From JAJXXT01 sp963764465 (GTDB lineage: Bacteria > Pseudomonadota > Alphaproteobacteria > Acetobacterales > Acetobacteraceae): a DNA stretch of 64,000 nt. Positions 35,739 through 44,173 of the stretch are shown one piece after another. The DNA is taken from assembly GCA_963764465.1 (NCBI GenBank), contig CAVXSO010000006.1, positions 744,001 through 808,000 on the forward strand, written 5' to 3'. Both the position numbers and the translations under genes were made by a program. Numbering within the stretch: the stretch's first letter is position 1; each line of letters opens with the position of its first letter. Below the pieces are notes generated by a model. That model did no database searches and was not told the DNA's origin. It saw only the letters and a program-made list of their open reading frames with translations.

Positions 35739-36488
35739 ATGAGCGCGCTCATCCAGTCCGCCACGGCCTCCACGGCCGACGTCCCGGCGCCGCCGCGCCA
35801 CGTCGCCATCATCATGGACGGCAACCGCCGCTGGGCGCAGGCCCGCGGCCTGCCCCGCCTCGCCGGCCACCGCGCCGGGGTGGAGGCGGTGCGCCGCACC
35901 GTCCGCGCCGCCATCCAGCAGGGCGTCGGCTGGCTCACGCTCTATGCCTTCTCCTCGGAGAACTGGCGCCGCCCGCCCGACGAGGTCATCGACCTCACCG
36001 GCCTCCTGCGCCACTTCGTCCGCGCCGAAATGGCGGAGCTCGCCCGCCAGGGCGTGCGCCTGCGCTTCATCGGCGATCGCAACCGCTTCTCGCCGGAAAT
36101 CAGGGCCGACCTCGCCGCCGCCGAGGACATGACCAGGGCCAACCGCCGCCTCACCCTCGTCGTCGCCCTCTCCTACGGCGCCCGCGACGAGATCCTCGCC
36201 GCCGCCCGCGCCGCCGCCACCGCCGCCGCCGCCGGCCAGCTAGACCCCGCCCGGATCGACGAGGCCAGCTTCTCCGCCCTGCTCTCCACCGACGGCATCC
36301 CCGACCCCGACCTGATCATCCGCACCTCCGGCGAGCAGCGCCTGTCCAACTTCCTGCTCTGGCAGTCGGCCTACGCCGAACTGCTCTTCCTGGACCTGAT
36401 GTGGCCTGACTTCGCCGAGCACCATTTCGCGGAGGCGCTGGCCGAGTTCGCCCGCCGCGAACGCCGCTTCGGCGCGCGCCCGGGTTGA
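35739..36488 (+). CDS. uppS: Isoprenyl transferase (undecaprenyl diphosphate synthase)
   Basis: A 249-residue cis-prenyltransferase making the C55 lipid carrier precursor for peptidoglycan and LPS. The catalytic aspartate and pyrophosphate site are in VAIIMDGNRRWAQARGL (about residues 24-40), and TLYAFSSENWRRP and DLIIRTSGEQRLSNFLLWQ are present. Start is ATG 35739 (GTG at 35730 is the alternative). Its TGA overlaps the TTG start of cdsA (TTGA), coupling the two. Confidence 0.95.
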   Translation: MSALIQSATASTADVPAPPRHVAIIMDGNRRWAQARGLPRLAGHRAGVEAVRRTVRAAIQQGVGWLTLYAFSSENWRRPPDEVIDLTGLLRHFVRAEMAELARQGVRLRFIGDRNRFSPEIRADLAAAEDMTRANRRLTLVVALSYGARDEILAAARAAATAAAAGQLDPARIDEASFSALLSTDGIPDPDLIIRTSGEQRLSNFLLWQSAYAELLFLDLMWPDFAEHHFAEALAEFARRERRFGARPG

Positions 36489-37333
36489 CCGCCTCCGCCG
36501 CGTCCACGCCGCCAGCCCCCGAGAAACCGACGCTGGACAACCAGAAGCCGGGGCGCTGGCGAGATCTCGCGCGGCGCACCGCCTCCGCAGCCGTGCTCGC
36601 GCCCGCCGCCCTCGCCTGCCTCTGGTACGGAGGTCTCGCATGGATCGCGCTGGTGTCGCTCGCCACGATCGGGCTCGCCTGGGAGTGGACGCACATGCTG
36701 CGCCTGCCCCGCCTCGTGGCGCTCACCATCCCGCTCGGCGTCGCTGTCGTCGCGGCGCTCCTGCTGCGCGGCGGATCGCCGCAGACGCTGGCCGGCGCCC
36801 TCATTGGCGTGGCGCTGCTGCATTATTTCTGGTTCCGCAGGCTCGCCCCGGCCGCCGGCATGCTCGCCATCGCGCCGCCCTCGGTGGCGCTGCTATGGCT
36901 GCGCCTGGGCTCAGCCGGCTTCGCTAACATTCTGTATTTGCTTTTTATCGTCTGGGCTTCCGACATCGGTGCCTATCTCGTCGGCCGCCTCGCCGGCGGG
37001 CCGCGCCTTGCCCCCGCCATCTCGCCGGGCAAGACCTGGTCCGGCGCCGCGGGCGGCCTGGTCGCCGCCGGCCTCGCGGGCTATGCCACCGCCGCCGCCT
37101 CCCCGCCAACAAATCTGCACGCGTTCGTGCTTGCGTCGTTTCTGGGACTTATCTCACAACTGGGCGACCTCGCGGAAAGCGCCCTCAAGCGCCATTGCGG
37201 GGTCAAGGACTCGGGCGCGCTCATCCCCGGCCACGGAGGCGTGTTCGATCGCCTGGACGGATTGCTGGCAGCGGCCACGGCCATGGGGCTGATGGCGGTG
37301 GCCACGGGAAACGGGGTAGTGCTCTGGCGGTGA
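36485..37333 (+). CDS. cdsA: Phosphatidate cytidylyltransferase
   Basis: A 282-residue polytopic enzyme forming CDP-diacylglycerol. The C-terminal CDS signature is split over SDIGAYLVGRLAGG with SPGKTWSGAAGG and KDSGALIPGHGGVFDRLDG. About seven hydrophobic segments precede and surround it. The start is a TTG at 36485 overlapping the uppS stop; no better start is visible nearby. A stretch at 36925-36960 is markedly less GC-rich than the neighbourhood but remains in frame. Confidence 0.93.
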   Translation: MTASAASTPPAPEKPTLDNQKPGRWRDLARRTASAAVLAPAALACLWYGGLAWIALVSLATIGLAWEWTHMLRLPRLVALTIPLGVAVVAALLLRGGSPQTLAGALIGVALLHYFWFRRLAPAAGMLAIAPPSVALLWLRLGSAGFANILYLLFIVWASDIGAYLVGRLAGGPRLAPAISPGKTWSGAAGGLVAAGLAGYATAAASPPTNLHAFVLASFLGLISQLGDLAESALKRHCGVKDSGALIPGHGGVFDRLDGLLAAATAMGLMAVATGNGVVLWR

Positions 37334-37391
37334 CAGATCTGGGAAAACCCCCGGGCTACCGTGAAGCCGGGCAGCGCATGAGAACAGCACC

Positions 37392-38549
37392 ATGAAGACC
37401 GTCTCCGTCCTCGGCTCCACCGGCAGCGTCGGCACCCAGACCCTGGCCCTGCTCGCCGAGCATCCCGGCGCCTACCGCGTGCGCGCGCTCACCGCCGGCA
37501 GCAACGCCAGGCTCCTGGCCGAGCAAGCCATCACCTTCGGCGCGGAGCGCGCCGTGGTGGGCGACCCCGCGCAATATCGCGCCCTCGCCGCGGCGCTGGC
37601 CGGCACCTCCATCCGCGCCGATGCCGGACCGGAGGCGATCTGCGAGGCCGCCGCCATTCCGGCGGACTGGACCATGGCGGCCATCACCGGCGCCGCCGGC
37701 CTGCGCCCCACGCTCGCCGCCATCCGGCGCGGCGGCGCCGTGGCGTTGGCCAACAAGGAGGCGCTGGTCTGCGCCGGCGAGGTGATGCTCGCCGCCGTGC
37801 GGGAAGCCGGCGCCACGCTGCTGCCCGTCGATTCGGAGCACAACGCCATCTTCCAGGCGCTCGCCTCCGGCCCCAGGGACGCGCTGGAAAAGATCATCCT
37901 CACCGCCTCCGGCGGCCCGTTCCGCGCCGCCTCGCGCGAGGACATGGCGCGCGCCACGCCAGAGGTCGCGCTCAGGCACCCGGTGTGGTCCATGGGCGCC
38001 AAGATCTCCATCGATTCCGCGACGATGATGAACAAGGGGCTCGAGGTGATCGAGGCCGCCCGCCTGTTCGGCCTCGCCTCGGCGGAGATCGAGGTGCTCG
38101 TGCACCCGCAATCCATCGTCCACGGCCTCGTCTGCTGGCGCGACGGCAGCGTCATCGCCCAGCTCGGCTCGCCGGACATGACGGTGCCCATCGCCCACGC
38201 GCTCGCCTGGCCCGGCCGCATCGCCACCCCCGCCCGCAGGCTGGATCTCGCCCGCGCCGGCACGCTGGAGTTCATGGCCCCGGACCTCGATCACTTCCCC
38301 GCGCTCAGGCTCGCGCGCGAGGCGCTCGAAGCCGGCGGCGGCGCACCCGCCATCCTGAATGCCGCCAACGAGGTCGCGGTCGCCGCCTTCCTCGAGCGGC
38401 GCATCGGCTTCCTCGACATCGCCGCCGTCGTCGCCGAGGTGCTCGCCGCCCTCGGCCCGCGCGCGGCCGACGATCTCGCCCAGGTTCTCGCGCTCGATGC
38501 CATGGCGCGCGAGGCCGCCCTACCCATCTGCCGCCGGAGAGCCGCTTGA
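37392..38549 (+). CDS. dxr: 1-deoxy-D-xylulose 5-phosphate reductoisomerase
   Basis: A 385-residue NADPH enzyme committing carbon to the MEP isoprenoid pathway, which feeds uppS. The NADPH motif VLGSTGSVGTQTLALLAEH is at residues 5-23, metal and substrate motifs LPVDSEHNAIFQAL and TASGGPFR follow, and MGAKISIDSATMMNKGLEVIEA completes the active site. The stop overlaps the TTG of rseP (TTGA). Confidence 0.96.
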   Translation: MKTVSVLGSTGSVGTQTLALLAEHPGAYRVRALTAGSNARLLAEQAITFGAERAVVGDPAQYRALAAALAGTSIRADAGPEAICEAAAIPADWTMAAITGAAGLRPTLAAIRRGGAVALANKEALVCAGEVMLAAVREAGATLLPVDSEHNAIFQALASGPRDALEKIILTASGGPFRAASREDMARATPEVALRHPVWSMGAKISIDSATMMNKGLEVIEAARLFGLASAEIEVLVHPQSIVHGLVCWRDGSVIAQLGSPDMTVPIAHALAWPGRIATPARRLDLARAGTLEFMAPDLDHFPALRLAREALEAGGGAPAILNAANEVAVAAFLERRIGFLDIAAVVAEVLAALGPRAADDLAQVLALDAMAREAALPICRRRAA

Positions 38550-39664
38550 TCGAACATCTCCTCGCCAGCCTGCCCGCGCCGCTCGGCAGCCTGCTCCCCT
38601 TCGTCGTCCTCCTCGGCATCCTCGTCTTCGTCCACGAGTATGGCCATTACTTCGTCGCGCGCATGGTCGGCGTCTTCGTCGAGACCTTCGCCGTCGGCTT
38701 CGGCCCCGCCATCATGTCCTGGACCGATTCCGCCGGCACGATCTGGAAGATCGGCTGCGTGCCGCTCGGCGGCTACGTCAAGCTGCATGGCCACGACCCC
38801 AACGAGCAGGACCAGGATGTGCGCGCCTCCTGGATCGCCGGCCGCACCTTCCACGAAAAGAGCATCGCGCGCCGCGCCGCCGTCGTCGCCGCCGGCCCGA
38901 TCGCCAATTTCCTCCTCGCCATCGCCGTCTTCGCGGTCCTGTTCATGACCGTCGGGCGCGAGATCCCGCAGGCCGTGGTCTCCACCATCAGCGCCGGGTC
39001 GCCGGCCGCCGCCGCCGGCTTCGCCACCGGCGACAAAATCCTCACGATCCAGGGCCAGCCGATCAAGGACTTCACCGCGCTGCAACGCGCGGTCGCCGGC
39101 CAGGCCGGCCACGAGATCGCCATCACGGTGCAGCGCGGCAACGAACAGGTCACGCTGCACGCCACGCCGGCCTCGCACGAGGACGCGGGCGAGACGATCG
39201 GCTATCTCGGCGTCGGCACCGACGTGTACGACGCCAAGCGCCTCGGCCCCATCGCCGCGGTGCGCGACGGCGCGATCGTCAGCTGGAACATCGCCGCCGC
39301 CACCCTGCATGCGATCGGCAACATGCTCGCCGGCCATGGCGCGAAGGATCTCGGCGGGCCGCTGCGCATCGCCGCGATCTCGGGCCAGGCGGCGCAGATG
39401 GGCCTCACCAACTTCGTGTCGCTGATCGCCCTGCTCTCCGTCAATCTCGGCCTGATCAACCTCTTCCCCATCCCGGTGCTGGATGGCGGGCACCTCGTGT
39501 TCTTCGCGCTCGAGGCCGTGCGCGGCCGCCCGCTCACCCAGCGCGCCCAGGAATGGGGGCTCAAGACCGGGCTTGCGCTCATCGCCGCCGTGTTTGTCTT
39601 CGCCACCTGGAACGACATCCAGGCGCTCAGGATCGTCTCCTGGTTCCGCCACCTGCTGGGCTAA
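38546..39664 (+). CDS. rseP: RIP metalloprotease RseP (site-2 protease)
   Basis: A 372-residue inner-membrane zinc protease. The HExxH motif is in VFVHEYGHYFVARMVG (about residue 29), a PDZ domain spans about 130-210 (ISAGSPAAAAGFATGDKILTIQGQPIKDF), and the LDGGHL motif with the third zinc ligand region is in FPIPVLDGGHLVFFA. It cleaves anti-sigma factors or signal-peptide remnants within the membrane. Start TTG 38546 overlaps the dxr stop. Unlike in most relatives, bamA does not follow directly; an inverted SDR gene intervenes. Confidence 0.94.
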   Translation: MIEHLLASLPAPLGSLLPFVVLLGILVFVHEYGHYFVARMVGVFVETFAVGFGPAIMSWTDSAGTIWKIGCVPLGGYVKLHGHDPNEQDQDVRASWIAGRTFHEKSIARRAAVVAAGPIANFLLAIAVFAVLFMTVGREIPQAVVSTISAGSPAAAAGFATGDKILTIQGQPIKDFTALQRAVAGQAGHEIAITVQRGNEQVTLHATPASHEDAGETIGYLGVGTDVYDAKRLGPIAAVRDGAIVSWNIAAATLHAIGNMLAGHGAKDLGGPLRIAAISGQAAQMGLTNFVSLIALLSVNLGLINLFPIPVLDGGHLVFFALEAVRGRPLTQRAQEWGLKTGLALIAAVFVFATWNDIQALRIVSWFRHLLG

Positions 39665-39674
39665 GGTCATAGCC

Positions 39675-39700
39675 GGCGGCGCGGCATCGTCCGCGCCGCC
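39675..39700 (+). terminator. Strong hairpin after rseP
   Basis: GGCGGCGCGG (39675-39684), loop CATCGT, CCGCGCCGCC (39691-39700): a perfect 10-base stem followed by GCATTGCTTT, ten bases after the rseP stop. This looks like an intrinsic terminator ending the pyrH-rseP unit. Confidence 0.7.
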
Positions 39701-39710
39701 GCATTGCTTT

Positions 39711-39725
39711 AGAACTTATTGTTCT
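39711..39725. promoter_or_regulatory. AGAAC/GTTCT palindrome in an AT-rich patch
   Basis: AGAAC TTATT GTTCT is a perfect 5-base inverted repeat in a patch (39704-39755) far richer in A and T than anything around it, between the rseP terminator and the 3' end of the inverted SDR gene. It may be part of that gene's terminator on the other strand or a protein site; the spacing does not fit the alphaproteobacterial SOS box. Confidence 0.3.
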
Positions 39726-39793
39726 GAAAGTAATTTTCTCCTCCTTCTCCAGCCCAGGCCGGCCGACGCCCGCCCCGGCCTCGGCACGCCCCC

Positions 39794-40561
39794 TCAGCCG
39801 TCCTCCATCATCCCGGCCGCCAGGAACCCGCCATCCACCGGCAGCACCACGCCGGTGACATAGGCCGCCTCCGGCGACGCCAGCCAGGCCACGGCCGCCG
39901 CGATCTCCTCCGGCGCCGCGTAGCGCCCGGCCGGCACCTGCCGCTCGTAGGCCGCGCGCACGCCCGCGGAATGGTATCGGCGCGCCATCTCGGTCTCGAC
40001 CGGACCCGGAGCGACCGCGTTCGCGGTGATGCCATACGGCGCAAGCTCGATCGCCATCTGCCGTGTGAGCCCGATCAGCGCCGCCTTGGAGGTGCCATAC
40101 GCCGTCCTCCCCGCGCCGGCGCGAACGCCGGAGACCGAGGCGATGTTGACGATCCGCCCCCCACCGGAGCCGCGCATCAGCCGTGCCGCCGCCTGTGCGC
40201 ACAGCAGCGCGCCGGTCACGTTGACCGCCATCACCCGCGCGAAGGCCTCGGCCGGGAACTCCAGGAACGGCGCGAGCGTTGCGACTCCGGCGTTGTTCAC
40301 CAGCACGTCCACCCGCCCGAATCGGGCCGCGACCGCCGCGAATCCAGCCTCCACAGACGCCGAGTCGGCCACGTCGAGCGCCAGGCCGAAGGCCGTCGCC
40401 CCGCCCGCGTTCAGCCCGCGCGCAGCCGCTTCCGCCGCCGCGCCGTCGAGGTCGGCGAGCGCCACGGCGCAGCCGTCGCCATGCAGGCGCGCGGCGATCG
40501 CGGCCCCGATCCCACGCCCGGCACCGGTCACCACAGCCACGCGCGCCGCCGCCAAGCTCAT
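39794..40561 (-). CDS. SDR family oxidoreductase
   Basis: A 255-residue short-chain dehydrogenase of the FabG-like classical type: VVTGAGRGIGAAIAARLHGDG for cofactor, NNAG at about 89-92, Ser in NIASVSGVRAG, and YGTSKAALIGL carrying Tyr and Lys. The end TGVVLPVDGGFLAAG is the usual C-terminal signature. It lies opposite in direction between rseP and bamA, which are normally adjacent, so it was probably inserted there. Substrate unknown. Confidence 0.88.
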   Translation of the reverse strand: MSLAAARVAVVTGAGRGIGAAIAARLHGDGCAVALADLDGAAAEAAARGLNAGGATAFGLALDVADSASVEAGFAAVAARFGRVDVLVNNAGVATLAPFLEFPAEAFARVMAVNVTGALLCAQAAARLMRGSGGGRIVNIASVSGVRAGAGRTAYGTSKAALIGLTRQMAIELAPYGITANAVAPGPVETEMARRYHSAGVRAAYERQVPAGRYAAPEEIAAAVAWLASPEAAYVTGVVLPVDGGFLAAGMMEDG

Positions 40562-40787
40562 GAATCGTTCCTACCCCAGCCTCAGGCCCGGCACCACCGT
40601 CCTCCCTGCCGCCCGTGCGCCCCGCGTGCCCTTTCGCCGCCATTTTCCGCGTCCATGGAGGCGGCGGAGATTAACCTGCGCCGCGCCTCGTGACGGCGTC
40701 TTGCGATAGGCGCCGCGCCTTGTATGGTCCGCGCGCGTTGCGGGTCCCGGCCGGGGGCGCGCCGGTAATGGGGGTCTTGCCGAATTG

Positions 40788-43349
40788 ATGAGCCGTGTGG
40801 CCGCTTCGCTTCAGGTGATCGCGCGCTCCGTGATCCTGGCGGGACTCGCGATGGCCGCGCCCCCGGCGCTCGCGCAGACCACCGGAACCGCCGCCCCGCC
40901 CGCCGCCGGCGCCCCCGCGCCGCCGATCTCGGGCCCCGCGCAGGCGGTCCCCGCCACCCCCACGCACGCGGTCCCAACGCCGCCCAACGCCGCGCCACCG
41001 CCGCCGCAGGCACCGGCCTCCGGCGCCGCCGCGGCCCCGCCCGCGCCCGCCGCGGCGGCGCCCGCCGGTCCGCCCGCGCTCGCGCAGGAGCCGGCCTTCG
41101 TGCCCCCGCCGCTGCCTGCCAGCACCGGCACGGTCGCCTCCATCAAGGTCGAGGGCAACCAGCGCATCGAGGTTTCGACGGTCGAGAGTTACATGCTGCT
41201 GCGTGTCGGCGACCCGTTCGATCCCGCGGCCATGGATCGCAGCCTCAAGACGCTCTACGCCACCGGCCTGTTCTCCGACGTGCGCCTCACTCGCGAGGGC
41301 AACACCCTCGTCGTGCACGTGAAAGAGAACCCGATCATCAACCTGGTCGCGATCGAGGGTAACCACCAGCTCACGGACAAGGTCCTGCTGCCGGAGCTCG
41401 AGGAAAAGCCGCGCGGCGTCTTCACCGCCGCCGCCGCGGCGCGCGACCGCCAGCGCATCCTCGATCTCTACGCACGACGCGGCTACTACGCGACGACGGT
41501 CACGCCCAAGATCATCGACCGCCCGGAAAACCGCGTCGACGTCGTTTTCGAGGTGCATGACGGTGCCGCCGCCTACATCAGCCGCATCGCCTTCGTCGGC
41601 AACCACGCCTTCTCCGAAAGCCGCCTGAGCGACGTCATCGCCTCGCGCCAGGAAGTCTGGTGGAACGTCTTCACCGGCGCCGACACCGTGGACCCCGAGC
41701 GCCTCGCCGCGGACCGCGAGGCGCTGCGCCGCTTCTACCTGCACAACGGCTACGCCGAGGTCGAGATCGACCAGCCCACGGCGGAGCTCGCGCCGGATCG
41801 CAAGGCCTTCTTCGTGACCTTCACCATCCACGAGGGGCCCCGCTACCGCGTCACCGACGTGAAGGTCGCATCCACCCTGCCGCACACGGACAACAAGAAG
41901 CTGCTCTCCGATGTCAGCATCTCGCCCGGCGACTGGTATGACGGCGACGCGGTGGAAAAGGCGACCCAGGCGCTGACCACGGCGCTGCAGAACCGCGGCT
42001 ATTCCTTCGTCAGCGTGAAGCCGCAGGTGAAGCGCGACGACACCAAGCACACCATCGCCCTGCTGTTCGATGTCGGCGAGGGACCGCACGTCTACATCAA
42101 CCGCATCGACATCACCGGCAACCAGCGCACGAAGGACGAGGTGATCCGCCGCGAGTTCCGCGTCGCCGAGGGCGATCCGATGAACGCGGCCCTGCTGCGC
42201 CTGACACAGCAGCGTCTGCACGACCTCAACTTCTTCAACAACGTCACCATCAAGCCGCAGCCCACCAACGAGACGGACAAGGTCAACCTCGACGTCGGCG
42301 TCGCGGAGCGCGCGACCGGCGAGCTGACCATCGGCGGCGGCTACTCGACCGATATCGGCGCGCTCGCCGATATCGGCCTGCGCGAGCACAACTTCATCGG
42401 CACCGGCATCAGCGCCGGCATCAACGCCATCATCGCCCAGCAGGAGATCTCGACCGACATCTCGATCACCGATCCGTACTTCCTCGGCCGCAACATCCTC
42501 GCCGGGCTGCAGATCTTCAACGTCCAGCAGGACCTGCAGAACATCGCCGAATACGACGAGCGCCGCTCCGGCTTCGCGATCACCGCCGGCTACAATTACT
42601 CGGACCACCTGCGCCAGTCCTGGACCTACTCGCTGGTCTTCCGCGACGTCTACAACGTGCAGGACACCGCGAGCCTCTACGTCCAGAGCGAGGCGGGCGG
42701 CTCCACGCTGTCGCAGATCGGCCAGGTTCTGACGGTCGACTACCGCGACAGCACGCTCGATCCGCGCAGCGGCTACGTGTTGCACTTCGGCAACGATCTC
42801 GCCGGCCTCGGCGGCACCGCCCAGTTCATGCGCACCAAGCTCGACGGCACCTACTACATCCCGCTCGAGAGCATCCTCGGTGACCGCGACTACGGCTTCG
42901 CCATCTCCGCCGGCACCGGCTACCTGAACAATTTCGGAACGTCGAGCCAGATCATCGACAACTTCTTCCTGGGCGGCGACAATCTGCGCGGCTTTGCAAC
43001 CGGCGGCGCCGGCCCGCACGCGCTCACCGGCTACAACGACAGCCTCGGCGGCCGCTTCATCTGGACGCAGTCGACCGAGTTCCGCTTCCCGCTGCCGGTC
43101 TCCAAGGATCTCGGCCTGCGCGGCCGCGTCTTCGTCGATATCGGCTCGCTCACCGACGTCGCCGGACTGACCGTGAACGGCCAGTCAATCGCCCACACAG
43201 ACTACGCCACGCCCCGCGTCGGCGCCGGCTTCGGCATCTCCTGGAACACCCCGTTCGGCCTGCTCAACATCGACATCGCCGAACCGGTGGTCAAGGAGCC
43301 CTACGACCAGACACAGTTTTTCCGTTTCGGTTTCGGTACAAGGTTCTAG
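40788..43349 (+). CDS. bamA: Outer-membrane protein assembly factor BamA
   Basis: An 853-residue Omp85 protein that folds beta-barrels into the outer membrane. A signal peptide (to about residue 30, APPALAQ) is followed by a proline/alanine-rich stretch to about residue 117, five POTRA domains (from VASIKVEGNQRIEVSTVESY to about 480), and the 16-strand barrel ending in FFRFGFGTRF, with a C-terminal phenylalanine as expected. VRGF-type loop residues appear as GGDNLRGFATGG. The Pro/Ala linker is unusual. ATG 40788 directly follows a TTG that could extend it by one codon. Confidence 0.95.
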   Translation: MSRVAASLQVIARSVILAGLAMAAPPALAQTTGTAAPPAAGAPAPPISGPAQAVPATPTHAVPTPPNAAPPPPQAPASGAAAAPPAPAAAAPAGPPALAQEPAFVPPPLPASTGTVASIKVEGNQRIEVSTVESYMLLRVGDPFDPAAMDRSLKTLYATGLFSDVRLTREGNTLVVHVKENPIINLVAIEGNHQLTDKVLLPELEEKPRGVFTAAAAARDRQRILDLYARRGYYATTVTPKIIDRPENRVDVVFEVHDGAAAYISRIAFVGNHAFSESRLSDVIASRQEVWWNVFTGADTVDPERLAADREALRRFYLHNGYAEVEIDQPTAELAPDRKAFFVTFTIHEGPRYRVTDVKVASTLPHTDNKKLLSDVSISPGDWYDGDAVEKATQALTTALQNRGYSFVSVKPQVKRDDTKHTIALLFDVGEGPHVYINRIDITGNQRTKDEVIRREFRVAEGDPMNAALLRLTQQRLHDLNFFNNVTIKPQPTNETDKVNLDVGVAERATGELTIGGGYSTDIGALADIGLREHNFIGTGISAGINAIIAQQEISTDISITDPYFLGRNILAGLQIFNVQQDLQNIAEYDERRSGFAITAGYNYSDHLRQSWTYSLVFRDVYNVQDTASLYVQSEAGGSTLSQIGQVLTVDYRDSTLDPRSGYVLHFGNDLAGLGGTAQFMRTKLDGTYYIPLESILGDRDYGFAISAGTGYLNNFGTSSQIIDNFFLGGDNLRGFATGGAGPHALTGYNDSLGGRFIWTQSTEFRFPLPVSKDLGLRGRVFVDIGSLTDVAGLTVNGQSIAHTDYATPRVGAGFGISWNTPFGLLNIDIAEPVVKEPYDQTQFFRFGFGTRF

Positions 43350-43353
43350 CCCC

Positions 43354-44172
43354 ATGCGCATCCGCCCCGCCGCCCTCGTGGCATCCCTCGCCGTCGCCTC
43401 GGTCCTGCCGACGGCCGCCAGGGCACAGAACAAGGATTTCTTCGTCCCCGGCCATCCGGCACCGCATGCCGCCCCCACCCCCGCCGCCATACCCGCCCCG
43501 GTACCGCCGCAGGAAGTGGCCCCGGCCCAGCTGCCGCCGATCCCCGAGGCGCCGATCCCGGCCCTCAAGCCGCTGCCCCCCGCCTCGCTGCCGCCGACCG
43601 CGGTCTTCGGCACCATCGGCGTGCCGGACGTGATGAACGGGCTGAAGGCCGCGAAAGAGGTCGACGACGTCATCAACGGCCGCCTCCAGGCACTGGCCAA
43701 CGACGCGAAAAAGGCCCAGGCCAACTGGCGCAGCATGCAGGAGGCCCTCGCCCGCGACGCCGCGAAGCTCTCGGCCGCGGAAATCCAGAAGCGGCGCACC
43801 GAACTCGACAACAAGGTCCTCTCCGACCAGAAGGCGTTCCGCGTCCGCCAGGAGCGCATCCAGGAAGCCGCCCAGGTCGCCTTCAGCCAGATCCAGTCGG
43901 TGCTCAAGGCGGTGGTGCAGCAGGTGGCCCAGAGCCACGGCATGAACATGGTCCTGCTGCGTACCCAGGTCGCGATCAGCGCCCGCGCCTTCGACATCAG
44001 CCAGGAGGTGCAGGACGAGATGAACAAGATCATGCCCTCGGTGAACATCCCGGCCGAGAACGCAGACCCGATGGCGCTCGCCGGCAAGCCGGCCCCAGTC
44101 CTGCCCGCGGCCCTGGAGACGACGCCCCCGGCAGCACCCGCCGCTCCCGCTCCGGCCCCCAAGAAGAAGTAG
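43354..44172 (+). CDS. OmpH/Skp-family periplasmic chaperone
   Basis: A 272-residue secreted chaperone. A signal peptide (ending TAARAQ, about residue 24) is followed by a long Pro/Ala-rich stretch to about residue 85, then the Skp core: GTIGVPDVMNGLKAAKEVDD leading into a charged coiled coil (LQALANDAKKAQANWRSMQE, KRRTELDNKVLSDQKAFRVR) to about residue 205. It holds unfolded outer-membrane proteins on the way to BamA, whose gene ends 4 bases before. The Pro/Ala extension makes it much longer than typical Skp (about 160). Confidence 0.85.
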   Translation: MRIRPAALVASLAVASVLPTAARAQNKDFFVPGHPAPHAAPTPAAIPAPVPPQEVAPAQLPPIPEAPIPALKPLPPASLPPTAVFGTIGVPDVMNGLKAAKEVDDVINGRLQALANDAKKAQANWRSMQEALARDAAKLSAAEIQKRRTELDNKVLSDQKAFRVRQERIQEAAQVAFSQIQSVLKAVVQQVAQSHGMNMVLLRTQVAISARAFDISQEVQDEMNKIMPSVNIPAENADPMALAGKPAPVLPAALETTPPAAPAAPAPAPKKK

Positions 44173-44173
44173 C

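Noticed and set aside
39711..39725. A second SOS box near rseP
   Set aside because: The spacing is GAAC-N5-GTTC in inverted orientation, not the direct GTTC-N7-GTTC of alphaproteobacteria.
40671..43019. A 782-codon open frame antisense to bamA
   Set aside because: It mirrors a certain gene, contains no recognisable domain and has the Asp/Gly/Val-rich make-up that antisense frames take in very GC-rich DNA.
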